Assembly: GCF_018812025.1 (NCBI RefSeq)
Contig: NC_063063.1
Coordinates: forward strand, 2,348,001-2,412,000
Reading direction: 5' to 3'
Source: Megalobrama amblycephala
Lineage: Eukaryota; Chordata; Actinopteri; Cypriniformes; Xenocyprididae
DNA length: 64,000 bases
Part shown: one piece after another, positions 11,349-23,088 of the stretch
Position numbering within the stretch: the first letter of the stretch is position 1
How the letters are laid out: every line of letters begins with the position of its first letter
Position numbers and translations under genes: made by a program
The notes under the pieces: model-generated
Database searches by the model: none
The model's input: the letters and a program-made list of their open reading frames with translations, nothing else
Told to the model about the DNA's origin: nothing

Positions 11349-11723
11349 TTGTGTCTCTCCAGGATAGCATTCCCTGGGAGGTCCCAGTCTGGAGAGACCT
11401 TCTGTCTCAAGTTCAGGGGACGATATTTTATCCCAGCCAGAGATCTGGAAACTTTGAGTCTGGCCCCTGAGGAGCACCAGCTCATAGATTCTGGTCTTTC
11501 GGCTGAGGTTACTGAGACAATCCTGAATTTTAGAGGTCCATCCACTTGGAAGTTGTATGCCCTGAAATGGCAGATGTTTGTATCATGGTGTGAGCAACAT
11601 CAACTGAACCCAATTAACTGCCTTGTTTGCCCAGTGATGGAGTTTCTTCAAGAATGTCTTTCAGCAGGGTTGAACCCAGTTACTTTAAAGGTTTATGTGG
11701 TCACTATTTCTGCTAACTTCTGA
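11349..11723 (+). pseudogene. DIRS-type tyrosine recombinase, N-terminal core-binding region
   Basis: The frame carries LIDSGLSAEVTETILNFRG, then STWKLYALKWQMFVSWCEQH and LEFLQE-like and STLKVYV-like segments. This is the SAM-like core-binding domain pattern of DIRS-element tyrosine recombinases, which integrate circular cDNA. The catalytic R-H-R-Y domain is missing: after ISANF the frame ends and later sequence is degenerate. It is a fragment of a DIRS retroelement, separate from the larger one at 54690-57392. Confidence 0.75.
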
Positions 11724-12837
11724 TGGGAGGGACCCCTTGGTGTCTCAGTTCGTGGATGGTGCCTGACGCATGAGACCTATCTGTCTGTCTGTCTGCCAAG
11801 TGTTGGCCTGTTGAGGTTAAGTGTTTTACAGGCCATTCACTTTGCAGGGCATTTACAGCTCTCGGAATGACAGGAAAGAGACGAAGGAGAGTCATTCACA
11901 CCAACACAGCGTCCAGATGGCATCCAGGTGGCTCTGGTTAAAGAGAGCAGGGGCCTCATTTATAAAACTTTCCATAGATTTCATCCTAAAAGTGTCCATA
12001 TGCACAACAACTAGATATGCCAAAACCTGCGCAAAAATCCCTTCATAAACCCCAATCAGTGGAAGATTGTGCATTCTTGCATCTCTGCCCCGTCTCCTCC
12101 CCGATATCACTATATATAAAGCTTACAATGCCTAGTTTTACTATGCATAACCTCTTAACCTCATATCTTCTAGGGCTTATTGGCTATTTTTAGTGGAAAC
12201 AGAAAGGACTACTTATTTATTGCAGTGTAAATGCAATTGTCTGACTCAACACATCACTGACAAAATATTTTAAAAAGGGAACTTTACCGTTTTCTTCACA
12301 TTGTATCCTTCAAATACAGTAGTATTTTTTCATAATTATTTGAAGATGCCTTCACACAACATCAACACCTCTGTGCAGCTGCGATTGTACAGTAAGATAT
12401 TATCATTGGACCTATTCAAACTGGACAATGGACCGTTCGACCACTGAATCCAGCAGTTTCTGCCATAATATTCCACCGATCATCGTTCTCACTAAAATAT
12501 TTTGTCATAACATGAGATATGCAGTTTATATGCAGGCCTGATGGTCTCCTACACTTTTAAGTGAAGTCAACAGCAATAGTAAAGCTGTTTTAAGAGTCAA
12601 CATTTTTTCAGAGAGTGACTTCTGCTAAGGCTCCTAGGACTAACGCTAGGACACTTATGGAAGTATGATAATATTTTGCAATTATAATTTAAATCTGAGT
12701 TATTTTCAAATTGTTTGTCATAGATCAACACCTCAGTAAATTGTTATAGGGTTTCAAATATGACTTGATTGTTTCAGAATATGACTTTCTGTTATGAAAC
12801 ATCGATTTCAAACATCCACTGTAGTGGACACCGTGAT
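11724..12837. other. Repeat-derived noncoding DNA
   Basis: No gene seen. A CTGTCTGT run lies near 11780. At about 11950 a GGGGCCTCATTTATAAAAC phrase looks like a MITE end. A TATATATAAAG phrase at about 12112 is the only promoter-like motif and leads to no recognisable gene. Confidence 0.4.
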
Positions 12838-13518
12838 TTAAAGGTCCCGTTTTTCGTGGTTTTTTGAAGCTTTGATTGTGTTTATAGTGTGCAATATAAC
12901 ATGTGTTCATGTTTCGCGTGTAAAAAAACACAGTATTTTTCACATAATTTACTTATCTGTATACCGCTGTTTCCACTGTCATAAAAACGGGCTGATGACT
13001 TCCTTGTTCTATGAAGTCCCTCCTTCAGAAATACGTAACAAGTTCTGATTGTGTCAGCGGTTCCTGTGTTGTGATTCGACAGCAGCTTAGCGAACCTTGC
13101 CCGGAAAGGTCACGCCTCTTACCATAACGTGGAGATGCACGCGCTCAGTGTTATTGTAAACATGTCTTTAATTTTACCCTATCAATTTGAGCCGGAATCA
13201 GACCCGGTGATTGGACGGATGAAAATAACAGCGTTTCGACGACATGGCGACAAACACACTCTACAAACGCAACTCTTGTGTATTCCTGTGGGCGGAGGTT
13301 AGTCAAAAAACTGTTTTAGTGACATCATTAAAGAAGGAAGTAGAGGGATGTAGTCCAAACTGGCCGTTCGATGTAGGCGACTTCTGTTAAATAAAATATC
13401 TCACTTGGCATTGAACTTTGAGCTTTAAAATTTTACAGATTTTATTTATACTCTAACAACAACATTACACACTAACTAAAGTTTGAAACATGGGATCACG
13501 AAGAACGGGACCATTAAA
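12838..13518. mobile_element. MITE with TTAAAGGTCCCGTTTTTCGTG ends
   Basis: The left end TTAAAGGTCCCGTTTTTCGT matches the reverse complement of CACGAAGAACGGGACCATTA at the right end with two mismatches. About 680 bases are noncoding. The interior is more GC-rich than the flanks. Confidence 0.75.
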
Positions 13519-14261
13519 GCATGTAAATCAGGCATTTTGGGAGACACAACAAGTGAACAGGGAAAGAAATTATATATCAGTATTTTTTAGATATTCTCAT
13601 GAAAATGTTGCCAATTATTACTCCCATTATTACGCTTCTTTTTTCATTACATGTTGCTCCAAGAGCACATTAATATGCAAATTAGATACAATGTATCAAT
13701 GCATTGTGTATAATGGGAAAACCCGCTTTTGGCCTTTTTACACGTCATATAAAGTAAAATAGTCAGTAGTCATTATAAAACATTCTGTTATATCTTTCAT
13801 AACATAGTTGAGAATCATCTTTAAACAATGTTTGGTTAAAGAAAATCTTGAAACCTAAAAATTGATTGGTGAAATCCATTGTTTTTGCTTATATGTCTAT
13901 TCATGCCTTGTTATTTTTTGAATAATCCTGATGTTGCATAACATATGAATAAAATATCATTTTTCAATTTTTTTTTTTTTTTTCTCCAGGAGGCTAGTGT
14001 AGCTCCACAAAGACTTTTCTGAAAGTCCAAGGTGACATAAAAGATCTGCTTTTGTCAGTGAACACAAATATTCAATTTTAAATCAATAGCTCACAAAAGC
14101 TTGAAGGGCCTTTGTGTCATTGTAGCATTCTATATTTGACAAGACTGAACAAATGAAAAATAATTGAAACATTTAGATTCCTTTATTTACAAATTTCAAT
14201 TTTTGTATTCCCTTTGTTTTTATATGTGCTTTTTCCCCAATAACTTTTTTTCCCCATCAGT
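13519..14261. other. Non-genic stretch
   Basis: AT-rich sequence with a T tract near 13970-13983. No gene, RNA or repeat end recognised. Confidence 0.5.
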
Positions 14262-14572
14262 TTTTAGATTGGATGCAGGCAAAAATCATATCAAAAGTTT
14301 TATTTCTTGATGTAAGACAGTTGCAAATATATGTAAATATAATACAAATATCCAAAAAGTCAAAATGCAGAAACAGCTGGTGGATTAAGAAATATCAGGG
14401 TCAGTCATCTGATTTCCTGGACAAAGAGAACAATGCTTCTTTTTCCATGTATGAAAATAAGCTGACTGAACAGAAAAACATCTCCTTTTTTTTGTGTACT
14501 TCATTGTGTTTAATTCAACCTCTAACCATACTGAAACAAAAATGTTTTTATGTAGCAGTATCCAGTGCCAGG
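14262..14572. repeat. Dispersed repeat, second copy
   Basis: This is the same sequence as 10745-11100: TTAGATTGGATGCAGGCAAA through GCAGTATCCAGTG. It contains a short insertion relative to the first copy. Confidence 0.65.
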
Positions 14573-15302
14573 GACGGATTATGGGTTGTGTGGGCCCCTG
14601 GGCAAAACGTTCGCGTTTGAAAAAAAAAAAACGCCAGCATTGTCTGGGATAGCTAGTTGTTACGTCATCATGCCACTTGTTGGTCCAAACTAGTGCGGCG
14701 TACGCGTACTGAGCAAATATGACACTGGACAATAGCCTATGTAAACCCCCGAAATCATAAGTTGCTTTATTTCATTGCGCTTTGGCTTTGCATATACTGC
14801 ATACAGTATCCGACCATACACCGGCAGTGCTTTCTCTCTCTTCTCTCCGACAGCGCGTTTACGTACACCGCAGTTGTACAGAGCCACGCCTCCTGTCACT
14901 CACTCAGAGCAGCGGCAGGCCTCGAGACTCTCTCTCGGTCCAGTGGAAGGGTTTTTGTTATATAACAACCGATATGACAACTTTAGCACATTTATCAGCT
15001 ATACATTCATTCAGTGTTTCCCATTAATGACCCTGTACTGCCGCCACCGTTTCATAATGAACTGAACATTTAAAACATACTACGTTTTACAACGAGCTAA
15101 AATCGAAACCGTGATATGGCTTTGTGCCTTTATAAAACAGCAAAAGACAGCGATTAATTATATATACACTCTGTCTGTGCTGTACGGAGCCCCTAAAGGG
15201 ACATGGTGGTAGAAAAAAAAATGGGAAGGAAGGAAATTTTACGTGGTGGTGGAAAAAAATTTGGGATGGGAGGATTTTTTTTTTTTTTTTTTTTCAAATC
15301 TT

Positions 15303-15366
15303 TTGCGTTCCCTCGCAAAGATGTTTTGCGTTCCCTCGCAAAGATGTTTTGCGTTCCCTCGCAAAG
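15303..15366. repeat. Minisatellite, left arm, 3 units
   Basis: There are three tandem copies of a roughly 23-base unit around TTTGCGTTCCCTCGCAAA. Each unit can fold into a hairpin with stem TTTGCG/CGCAAA and a six-base loop. Confidence 0.85.
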
Positions 15367-16507
15367 TTATAATCGTTCCCTTGCTGTGAGCTCGGACAAA
15401 CACTTCCTCTTTAATGTCCCGCTGGCTGGCAGTAGTGTTTTAGTTAGTAACATACGTTAATAATGCACACAAATAATGCGCGGCTCATAGAGTTTGAACT
15501 TGTTGGACTCAAAAATGAAGAAATGCAGTCAGTGCTTAAGTCAAGCAGTTCAGTTGGCAATATATTCACAGATTCGAGCTTCCCGGATTAGTAACTCGTG
15601 AGCTAAACGTTGTTATAAACACAAATGAAGCTACTTCCAATCATAGTAACCTAGACAACAAGCTACAACAACCCAACTTTCCTCAAATGTGTTTTATAAT
15701 AAATTGGTCTCTATGAGCAGGCGGCGGAGAGACACGCCTGAAGGGACCGTCTGAAAAGTGCAAAACCCAACACTTTGTTTGATAAAAAAAATGCATAACG
15801 TTTATGATTATTAATTATTAAATAAAATAATATAATAATAACTTCACTGTTATTAGTAAAAATATTAAATAAATTGTAATGCCATCAAATCCAGTAAGCC
15901 ATTATCATGCAAAAGCTGTTGTATGTAACCTGTGTACCAACATCATTTGTGTAAAGAAGGCCTTTAAGTGCTACTTGCCAAACTAAGTGTTGTAGTACCT
16001 ATAACCAGCAGTAGAGCAGTGATGTATGAACTGAATTTGGTGCCAGTACAGTGTGTTACAGTGAAGTTATTGAGTATTTTTCGTAATATAAAATGAGCAA
16101 AAGGGTTTCGGGTTTTGCACTTTTCAGACGGTCCCTTTAGGCGTGTATCTCCGCCGCCTGCTCATAGAGACCAATTTATTATAAAACACATTTGAGGAAA
16201 ATTGGGTTGTTGTAGCTTGTTGTCTAGGTTACTATGATTGGAAGTAGCTGCATTTGTGTTTTAACAACGTTTAGCTCACGAGTTATTAATCCGGGAAGCT
16301 CGAATCTGTGAATATATTACCAACCGAACTGCTTGACATAAGCACTGACTGCATTCATTTTTGAGTCCAACAAGTTCAAACTCTATGAGCCGCGCATTAT
16401 TTGTGTGCATTATTAAGGTATGTTACTAACTAAAACACTACTGCCAGCCAGCGGGACATTAAAGAGGAAGTGTTTGTCCGAGCTCACAGCAAGGGAACGA
16501 TTATAAC

Positions 16508-16698
16508 TTTGCGAGGGAACGCAAACATCTTTGCGTGGGAACGCAAAACATCTTTGCGAGGGAACGCAATCTTTGCGAGGGAACGCAAAACATCTTTGCG
16601 AGGGAACGCAAAACATCTTTGCGAGGGAACGCAATCTTTGCGAGGGAACGCAATCTTTGCGAGGGAACGCAAAACATCTTTGCGAGGGAACGCAAAAG
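16508..16698. repeat. Minisatellite, right arm, 9 units
   Basis: There are nine copies of TTTGCGAGGGAACGCAAA in two spacing classes, about 23 and 19 bases (tails AACATC and TC). This is the mirror of the left-arm repeat but expanded threefold. Confidence 0.88.
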
Positions 16699-17299
16699 AT
16701 TTTTTTTTACAAAATTCCTCCCATCCCAAATTTTTTTCCACCACCAAGTAAAATTTCCTTCCTTCCCATTTTTTTTCTACCGCCTTGTCCCTTTAGGGGC
16801 TCCGTAGTGCTGCGTGTTTTAAAGAGAAGTGCGCACATCTGCGCACGCGATCGGCTGGTGATCTGGTGATCAAAATAAAAGCTCAAGGATTTATCTTTTA
16901 AAAATAAATCGTACAAAAGTATTGTAAAAAGATGTTTGAACCCTTTTTAATGTCCAGGTACAAGTCAATGCTGTTTCTTTGTTCAATTTGCACACTGTAC
17001 ATGGGTTGAAGCTCTTAATTTTGAGTTTCCAGAGAGCACCAGATTGATGCATTTAACCTTAAAATTTTCAAAATTTTCTTCCGGGGGGGCATGCCCCCGG
17101 ACCCCCCTACAGCTGGTACATCCAACAAAGTTTTACAAATTACAGTGTCAAATAATGTACATTTTCTGAACAAGAATAAGTCAACAAAAGCTCCTTTCAT
17201 GTCAGTAAAGCTGTTAATAGAAAATTAAATTGTCTTTGGACAAATATAGATTTTGTCTAAGCCCCGAATGTTTACAATGTCTGGCTCCGCCCCTGATCA

Positions 17300-18045
17300 T
17301 CCCATTTCTATTCAGCAGCCTGGTTATTACCATGGAAAAGATAGGTCTCTCCCCATGATTTACGCATTGCAAGGAGTCCAATGTGAAAAAAACTGTTATT
17401 AACACCAACTTTCTCAAATTAATTCAATATTTATTATTTGTAGTGTCATTATTGATGTCACGTACATTCACATCAGAAGAGACCAGAGCGACGAAAGTCA
17501 TTATTTCTCGGCGAATTGGCCGAACAAAGCAAATTCACTGGCAGCGAAGCGAATTGGGCGGGCCAGAGCGAAAAAGAGAAGTTAAAAGTCAGTTAACCTT
17601 ATGTAATGAGTTATGACGCGGTTCGGTGAAAACCAATTCTAATATATAGATTTACCAACGCCCCACGGTAACAGGCTAAATCAAACATTCCAATGAGCGA
17701 ACAAAGTGAATAAAGCAAATTCAACAACGAAGCTTCTTCAACGACCTTGGCGACGTGTTCGCTTTGGTCTCTCCTGGTGTGAACGTACAGTGAGAGCCAT
17801 GTTGGGGCACGGTTAGTGATCACACTACATGTGTACCGTGTCCAGCTGAACCATGCCAGAATCCACCTGTGTACCATATCCCCGTACAGAACGGAGTGAT
17901 CAGGGGTGTAGTGGTAAAATAAGAATTCTGTGATCACATTTTGTGCATAAACTATACTATGATGTGCATTTAGATCAATTGAGAAGTGGGTAAACTCTAA
18001 TTCTGAAATTTCAGAGGTGGGTAAACCGTGTTTACTTGCGTTTAG
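17300..18045. other. Non-genic stretch
   Basis: No gene recognised. Segments such as CGAAGCGAATTGGGCGGGCC (17540s) and GACGTGTTCGCTTTGGTCTC (17750s) look like decayed MITE sequence. Confidence 0.4.
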
Positions 18046-18049
18046 CCTC

Positions 18050-18485
18050 CACTACAGCCCTGGGAGTGATTACACTGGTCAAACTCTTACACTGCTACAC
18101 TGGTCTGGGGGCCACTCAGCGGGCAGGTTAACCGCCTCCATCCCACCATGCCACCGCTCCCTAGTCAGAGGGCCTTCTGTAAGGCTGTTAACACGCCCCC
18201 TCCCCTCCCCCCAGAAGCCAGGGGCCCCATGGTAGGGGCCCTTGTAATCAGATGGCCCTCTAAAGGTACACTACACCCTCCTCCCTAGCCTAGGGCCTCC
18301 TAGTAGGGCCCTCATAATCAGAGGGCCCTCTAAAAGCCCCCAAAGCCCCCATCCTCCCTATGGCCCCCTGGTAGCCAGAAGCCAGGACCATAATAGGAGG
18401 GCCTAAGAGGGCCTTCTAAAAGTAGGCTCCCATGCACCCATTTCCCTTTAAAGTTCCTATAGTAGGGCCGGGGGCCCCCTGAAAG
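18050..18485. repeat. GC-rich degenerate tandem array
   Basis: Recurring GAGGGCCCTCTAAAAG and GGGGCCCC phrases alternate with CCCTCCTCCCTA blocks, in sharp contrast to the AT-rich surroundings. The unit length is irregular, roughly 70-80 bases. No coding function seen. Confidence 0.6.
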
Positions 18486-18872
18486 CATTCTACTTCATTC
18501 TTCTTCTTTTGTTTAATGGCGATTTACATAACCTACTTGGTGCACATCACCACCTATTGGGTGGTTGTGCAATAATTTTTAATCTTAATATTGTTTGTTT
18601 GATGCTAATTATTTAATAAAATATCACATATATGATATGTATTTTATTATAGAAATTATAGCATAGAAAATGTCCTGTTATAAAGATTAAGAAGTAGATC
18701 CATGTGTGCTATGACAATAAAATTCATATATTAGAATTGAATAAACATTTATATATTGTATAATATAACATTGTGTATATAACTGTAACTATATAACAAA
18801 TTTAGATACATTAATATAACCATATTGATAATATAACACACATCTAAATTCCTCTTAAGCTAACTAACCCTT

Positions 18873-18904
18873 GAACATAACCTGCTCCGGAGCAGGTTAT
18901 GTTC
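18873..18904. repeat. 32-base perfect palindrome
   Basis: GAACATAACCTGCTCC and its exact reverse complement abut with no spacer. The next 150 bases look like a Harbinger-type MITE body, so the palindrome may be two fused ends. Confidence 0.8.
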
Positions 18905-20028
18905 AGAGAGCAAGTTGCTATGGTTACTTACATACCCTAAAAGTTACCTCCGTTTTTGGAACCGAAAGTTGAGGTTATCCGCTTACTTACTCTTAAACAT
19001 ACCCAGGTATGTCACATAACCTGCTTTCTGGAATACCCCCCAGGTTGTCAGAAAATGTGTTTACAGTCTGACTGTTGTTATTATTACATATATAAAAGGA
19101 TACAAAATACTTCATAATAAAACTTTAAAATAATGAGATTATAGGCTACTCAATTTTATTCTGTTATCATGTTATTGTATTTTTTATTTATTATTATTAT
19201 TATTATTTTTTTTACAAATGAACTTACATTGTTTAAAACATATGAATAATACAGGGTTAAACATTCCAAAAGACACCAAAAGATAATTAATATTCAGTAA
19301 TGTTATCGATTTAATGCATTGACTGAGGGAAAAAAAATTGAATTGAACCGAACTGAGCTGAATAATGACACTTATTTTCTGTCGAGCTGCTTAAAGCTGA
19401 AATTAATATTTATATATTAATATATAAAATAATATAATTATTTTGATGAACTTTACAACATTTTACAGTTATTGAACTGAACTCAAACAACACTGAAATA
19501 AACTGAGCTGTATAATGATACTTTATTGTCTTATTTACAGATTAAATTGAATTGCTTTGAAACTATGTAAATAAATAACACTTTACAATAAGGTTCCATT
19601 TGTTAATATTAGTTAACTACATTAGGTAACATGAACTAACAATAATAAAAAAATACTTCTAAAGCATTTATTAATCTTAGATAATGTTTATTTTAACATT
19701 TACTAATGCATTATTCAAATCAAAAGTTGCATCTGTTTTTGAGAGTCTGAACCATTTTTCTAAAAGTGAAATTGGGGTGTGTTAATGAATGAACACAAAC
19801 ACATCTAAAATTCAGTAAGAGCACTAAACTCATGCTCATTTCATCAGACAATTCAGTTTATGTATGATTTATTTCATCATACTCAATGTTTAAAACAAGA
19901 CAACGACACAACAATCATTTGGTTTCAGTTCTTCAAGTTTATTATGTCATCAGATATTAATGCACTTTGTAAACTTGTGATTGTTTTACTATGCCATAAT
20001 AATTTTAAGGAAGTTCATCCTTTTTTTT
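18905..20028. other. AT-rich noncoding DNA with MITE scraps
   Basis: The phrase ACTTTACAATAAGGTTCCAT (about 19580) begins a MITE scrap seen again near 21385, 22190 and 22480. No gene recognised. Confidence 0.5.
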
Positions 20029-20765
20029 ATTATTTTGTATATGTATTTGATTTCAGATCTACTCATCTGGTGTAAATAAGGTTTATAGCAGGTGTAAACA
20101 GTGATTAACAAGCATTAATCTGAAGGGTGGGGTGGGGTGGGGTGCTATAAACCATTAATACTCATTTAATTAGAGAGAATAAGCACCCCATCCTTCTTTT
20201 GTCAATCACTGTGTCACACCCCCCACCACACAACACACTACACCACATCACCATCTGCGGCACTATCGAGCCCCCTGCAGCCGCCCACCACAACCCTGCA
20301 GGGGGCGCTAGTAATTATTTGCGGTCTGAGGCAAATTCCTACCATGAAACTCGTACACACTCCAGCGAGGAGAAACACTCAATATAAGAACACGCTGCCA
20401 GAGGCTTCTGAATGACGTCACAGTGAGAGTAACGCACCGCGTCATAACAAGCAAAGAATGTTTGGAATCTGCATGACGTCAGCTGAGGACTCCTATTTAA
20501 AGGCCAGATTTCTCTCTCGAGCTCACAGTTTGTCAGCGATCGCACTCATCGGCGTTGCGCCCCCTGCAGGGTAGTGGGGGTGTGACACAGTTATTGACAA
20601 AAGGAGGATAGGGTGTTTATTCTCTCTCATTAAATGAGTATTAATGGTTTATAGCACCCCACCCCACCCTTCAGATTAATGCTTGTTATTCACTGTTTAC
20701 ACCTGCTATAAACCTTATTTACATCAGATGAGTAGATTTGAAATCAAATACATAAACAAAATAAT
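20029..20765. mobile_element. Inverted-repeat element enclosing an LTR-like core
   Basis: The arms (20029-20226 and about 20573-20765) are reverse complements with a few mismatches and include GGGTGGGGTGGGGTG blocks. The centre (about 20212-20588) begins TGTCACACCCCCCAC and ends GTGGGGGTGTGACA, the TG...CA form of a solo LTR. Either an LTR sits at the tip of a foldback or the arms simply continue into it. Confidence 0.65.
20413..20501 (+). promoter_or_regulatory. CRE pair and TATA-like motif in the LTR-like core
   Basis: Two perfect TGACGTCA sites (20413-20420 and 20474-20481) precede CTATTTAAAG (20493-20502). This matches a compact Pol II promoter layout, as in retroelement LTRs. No downstream reading frame is evident. 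Confidence 0.5.
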
Positions 20766-20820
20766 GGAGAACTCAGTAAAACAGTACATTATTTAAAGAG
20801 AACATCTGGCATATGGCATA

Positions 20821-23086
20821 TGGCGTTATTTTACTGTCAATTGTCGAGAGCACATTATTGTGACGCGAGAGCATATCAATGTAATGCGTAATGGATTTCC
20901 TCTGCTCTCGCGCAAATCTGTCCGCTCGCGCGCGGATTTCCTTTGCTCTCGCGCAAATCTGGACGCGCGCGCTCAAATATACAGTGCTCTCTTATGAACT
21001 GCCTCTCCTCTCGCTCAGATATTGCGTGTGCATGCTCAAACTGTTTCCTGCGTGCTCAAACGTGTCCTGCGCGCTCAAACTGCACATGTGCTTTTGGATT
21101 AAATGCTGTCAAAAGTTATAAACCAATCAGAAGAGACGACTGATCCATGAAAATGCTACGTGGAATCTTATTGGCTGAGAGTGAACTGCGCCTGGAATTC
21201 TTTCGACAAAGATATATATTTTATTTCTTTACAATTTAATAATATTTATCAAATGTAACCTAGTCTAACTGCATCACATTACAGGTCAAACCCCTATTTA
21301 TCTAAACAAACAAACAAAAAATGTTTCTTAAAGTTATTGTGGTCATACGTTTTGTGTTGAAATTAAAAAAAAAAAAAAGGTAACATTTTACAATAAGGTT
21401 TTTATTTGTTAACATTAGTTAATGTATTATCTAACATGAACTAACAATGTGCAATACATTACTGTAATTATTAATCTTTGTTAACGTTAAAAATACATCT
21501 GTTTGTTGGTTGTTTACTTCACAGTGCATCTTCTGATTTAAGACCGAACAAGATCAGGGTCAAATCGTCATTCCCTTAATACTTAATGTGGAGATCACAT
21601 ACCACCATAGTCAATTTCTTTTGAGGTCTGGTATAAAACATGACATACAAAAATACCTAAGCTCTTGTGTATGCACGATTAAGCAAAAGAACGCGATCTT
21701 ATTCCTAAATGACAACGATTCGGTTATGTCTATTAAACCTTTTGAAATTACAATCATACTAGAATATTTAAACCTGCTTTTGCATTGCTGCTGAAAGCAG
21801 TGGTCATGTAAGCTATATGTTTTAAACAGCTTCACAAAGTGTTTTCAACAACACACTATTGCTACATCTGTGTTGCAAACATTAAATAATAATGCAAGTA
21901 TTGCAATAACAATTTATAGTCTGAATATACACTGATTTCAGCAATTAAAATAAGTAGCTAAATGAATGTTGAAACTAATGTTGTTACACTGTTCTGCCAG
22001 TAGGTGGTGACCAGTGACTGTTAAATGTATTTGATGTATCAGAATGTATTTGATGTATCAGAATCATTAATTCCAGACCTCAAAAGAAATTGACTATGGT
22101 GGTATATGTGATCTCCACATTAAGTATTAAGGGAATGACGATTTGACCCTGATCTTGTTCGGTCTTAAATCAGAAGATATTTGTTGGTAATACTTTACAA
22201 TAAGGTTGCGTTAACATTATTTAACTGCATTAGTTAACATTAACTAATAATGAATTGCTCTTCTTCAGCATTTATTAATATTTGTTAATGTTAATTTCAA
22301 CATTTACTAATACGTTATTAAAATCAAATGTTGTATTTGTTAACATTATTAAATGCACTGTGAAGTAAACAACCAACAAACAGATGTATTTTTAACGTTA
22401 ACAAAGATTAATAATTACAGTAATGTATTGCACATTGTTAGTTCATGTTAGATAATACATTAACTAATGTTAACAAATAAAAACCTTATTGTAAAATGTT
22501 ACCTATTTTTTTTTTTTTAAATTTCAACACAAAACGTATGACCACAATAACTTTAAGAAACATTTTTTGTTTGTTTGTTTAGATAAATAGGGGTTTGACC
22601 TGTAATGTGATGCAGTTAGACTAGGTTACATTTGATAAATATTATTAAATTGTGAATAAATAAAATACATATCTTTGTCGAAAGAATTCCAGGCGCAGTT
22701 CACTCTCAGCCAATAAGATTCCATGTAGCATTTTCATGGATCAGTCGTCTCTTCTGATTGGTTTATAACTTTTGACAGCATTTAATCCAAAAGCACATGT
22801 GCAGTTTGAGCGCGCAGGACACGTTTGAGCACGCAGGAAACAGTTTGAGCGTGCACACGCAATATCTGAGCGAGAGGAGAGGCAGTTCATAAGAGAGCAC
22901 TGTATATTTGAGCGCGCGCGTCCAGATTTGCGCGAGAGCAAAGGAAATCCGCGCGCGAGCGGACAGATTTGCGCGAGAGCAGAGGAAATCCGCGCGCGAG
23001 CGGACAGATTTGCGCTCGCGCATTACATTGATATGCTCTCGCGTCACAATAATGTGCTCTCGACAATTGACAGTAAAATAACGCCA
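20821..23086. mobile_element. 2.3-kb foldback element with CpG-rich arms
   Basis: The ends TGGCGTTATTTTACTGTC and their complement are flanked by TA (20819-20820 and 23087-23088). Arms of about 820 and 1020 bases are reverse complements and contain GCGCGC-rich tandem sub-units. The matching small open frames in both arms are mirror images of repeat sequence. The right arm has an extra 185 bases (a MITE scrap). The central 400 bases are noncoding. Confidence 0.85.
22186..22370. mobile_element. MITE scrap inserted in the right arm
   Basis: Starts GGTAATACTTTACAATAAGG, rich in TTAACATTA repeats, and has no counterpart at the mirror position of the left arm. Related scraps lie near 19580 and 21385. 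Confidence 0.55.
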
Positions 23087-23088
23087 TA

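Larger units (their letters stand above)
15185..16804. mobile_element. Foldback element with minisatellite arms
   Basis: The ends are CGGAGCCCCTAAAGGGAC and its complement, flanked by TA (15183-15184 and 16805-16806). The arms (about 15185-15780 and 16105-16804) are reverse complements except for a minisatellite whose copy number differs. The central 320 bases are unique, AT-rich and noncoding. No transposase is present. The apparent open frames in the arms are products of the minisatellite. Confidence 0.85.
14570..17296. mobile_element. Possible hAT-like host element around the foldback
   Basis: The candidate left end is CAGGGACGGATTATGG and the candidate right end TCTGGCTCCGCCCCTG, which share CAGGGNCGGA as an inverted end. 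The 8-base flanks do not match, so insertion cannot be demonstrated. The interior includes a foldback element and, near 17080-17108, a GGGGGGCATGCCCCCGGAC phrase often seen in hAT-related 3' regions. Weak call. Confidence 0.25.

Noticed and set aside
14762..15065. Three overlapping plus-strand frames
   Set aside because: No conserved motif, no splice context; they lie in transposon-like DNA.
16508..16698. CRISPR-like array
   Set aside because: The units are directly tandem with no unique spacers, and this is vertebrate DNA.
16413..16869. Several overlapping frames with LRGNAKHLCEGTQ-like repeats
   Set aside because: Products of the 19/23-base minisatellite in a foldback element; mirrored in the other arm.
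18050..18485. CpG island or promoter
   Set aside because: GC-rich but made of repeated GGGCCCTC phrases with few CpG and no gene beside it.
20891..21143. Cys-rich frames repeated at 22741-23087
   Set aside because: The two sets are mirror images from the arms of an inverted repeat, not duplicated genes.
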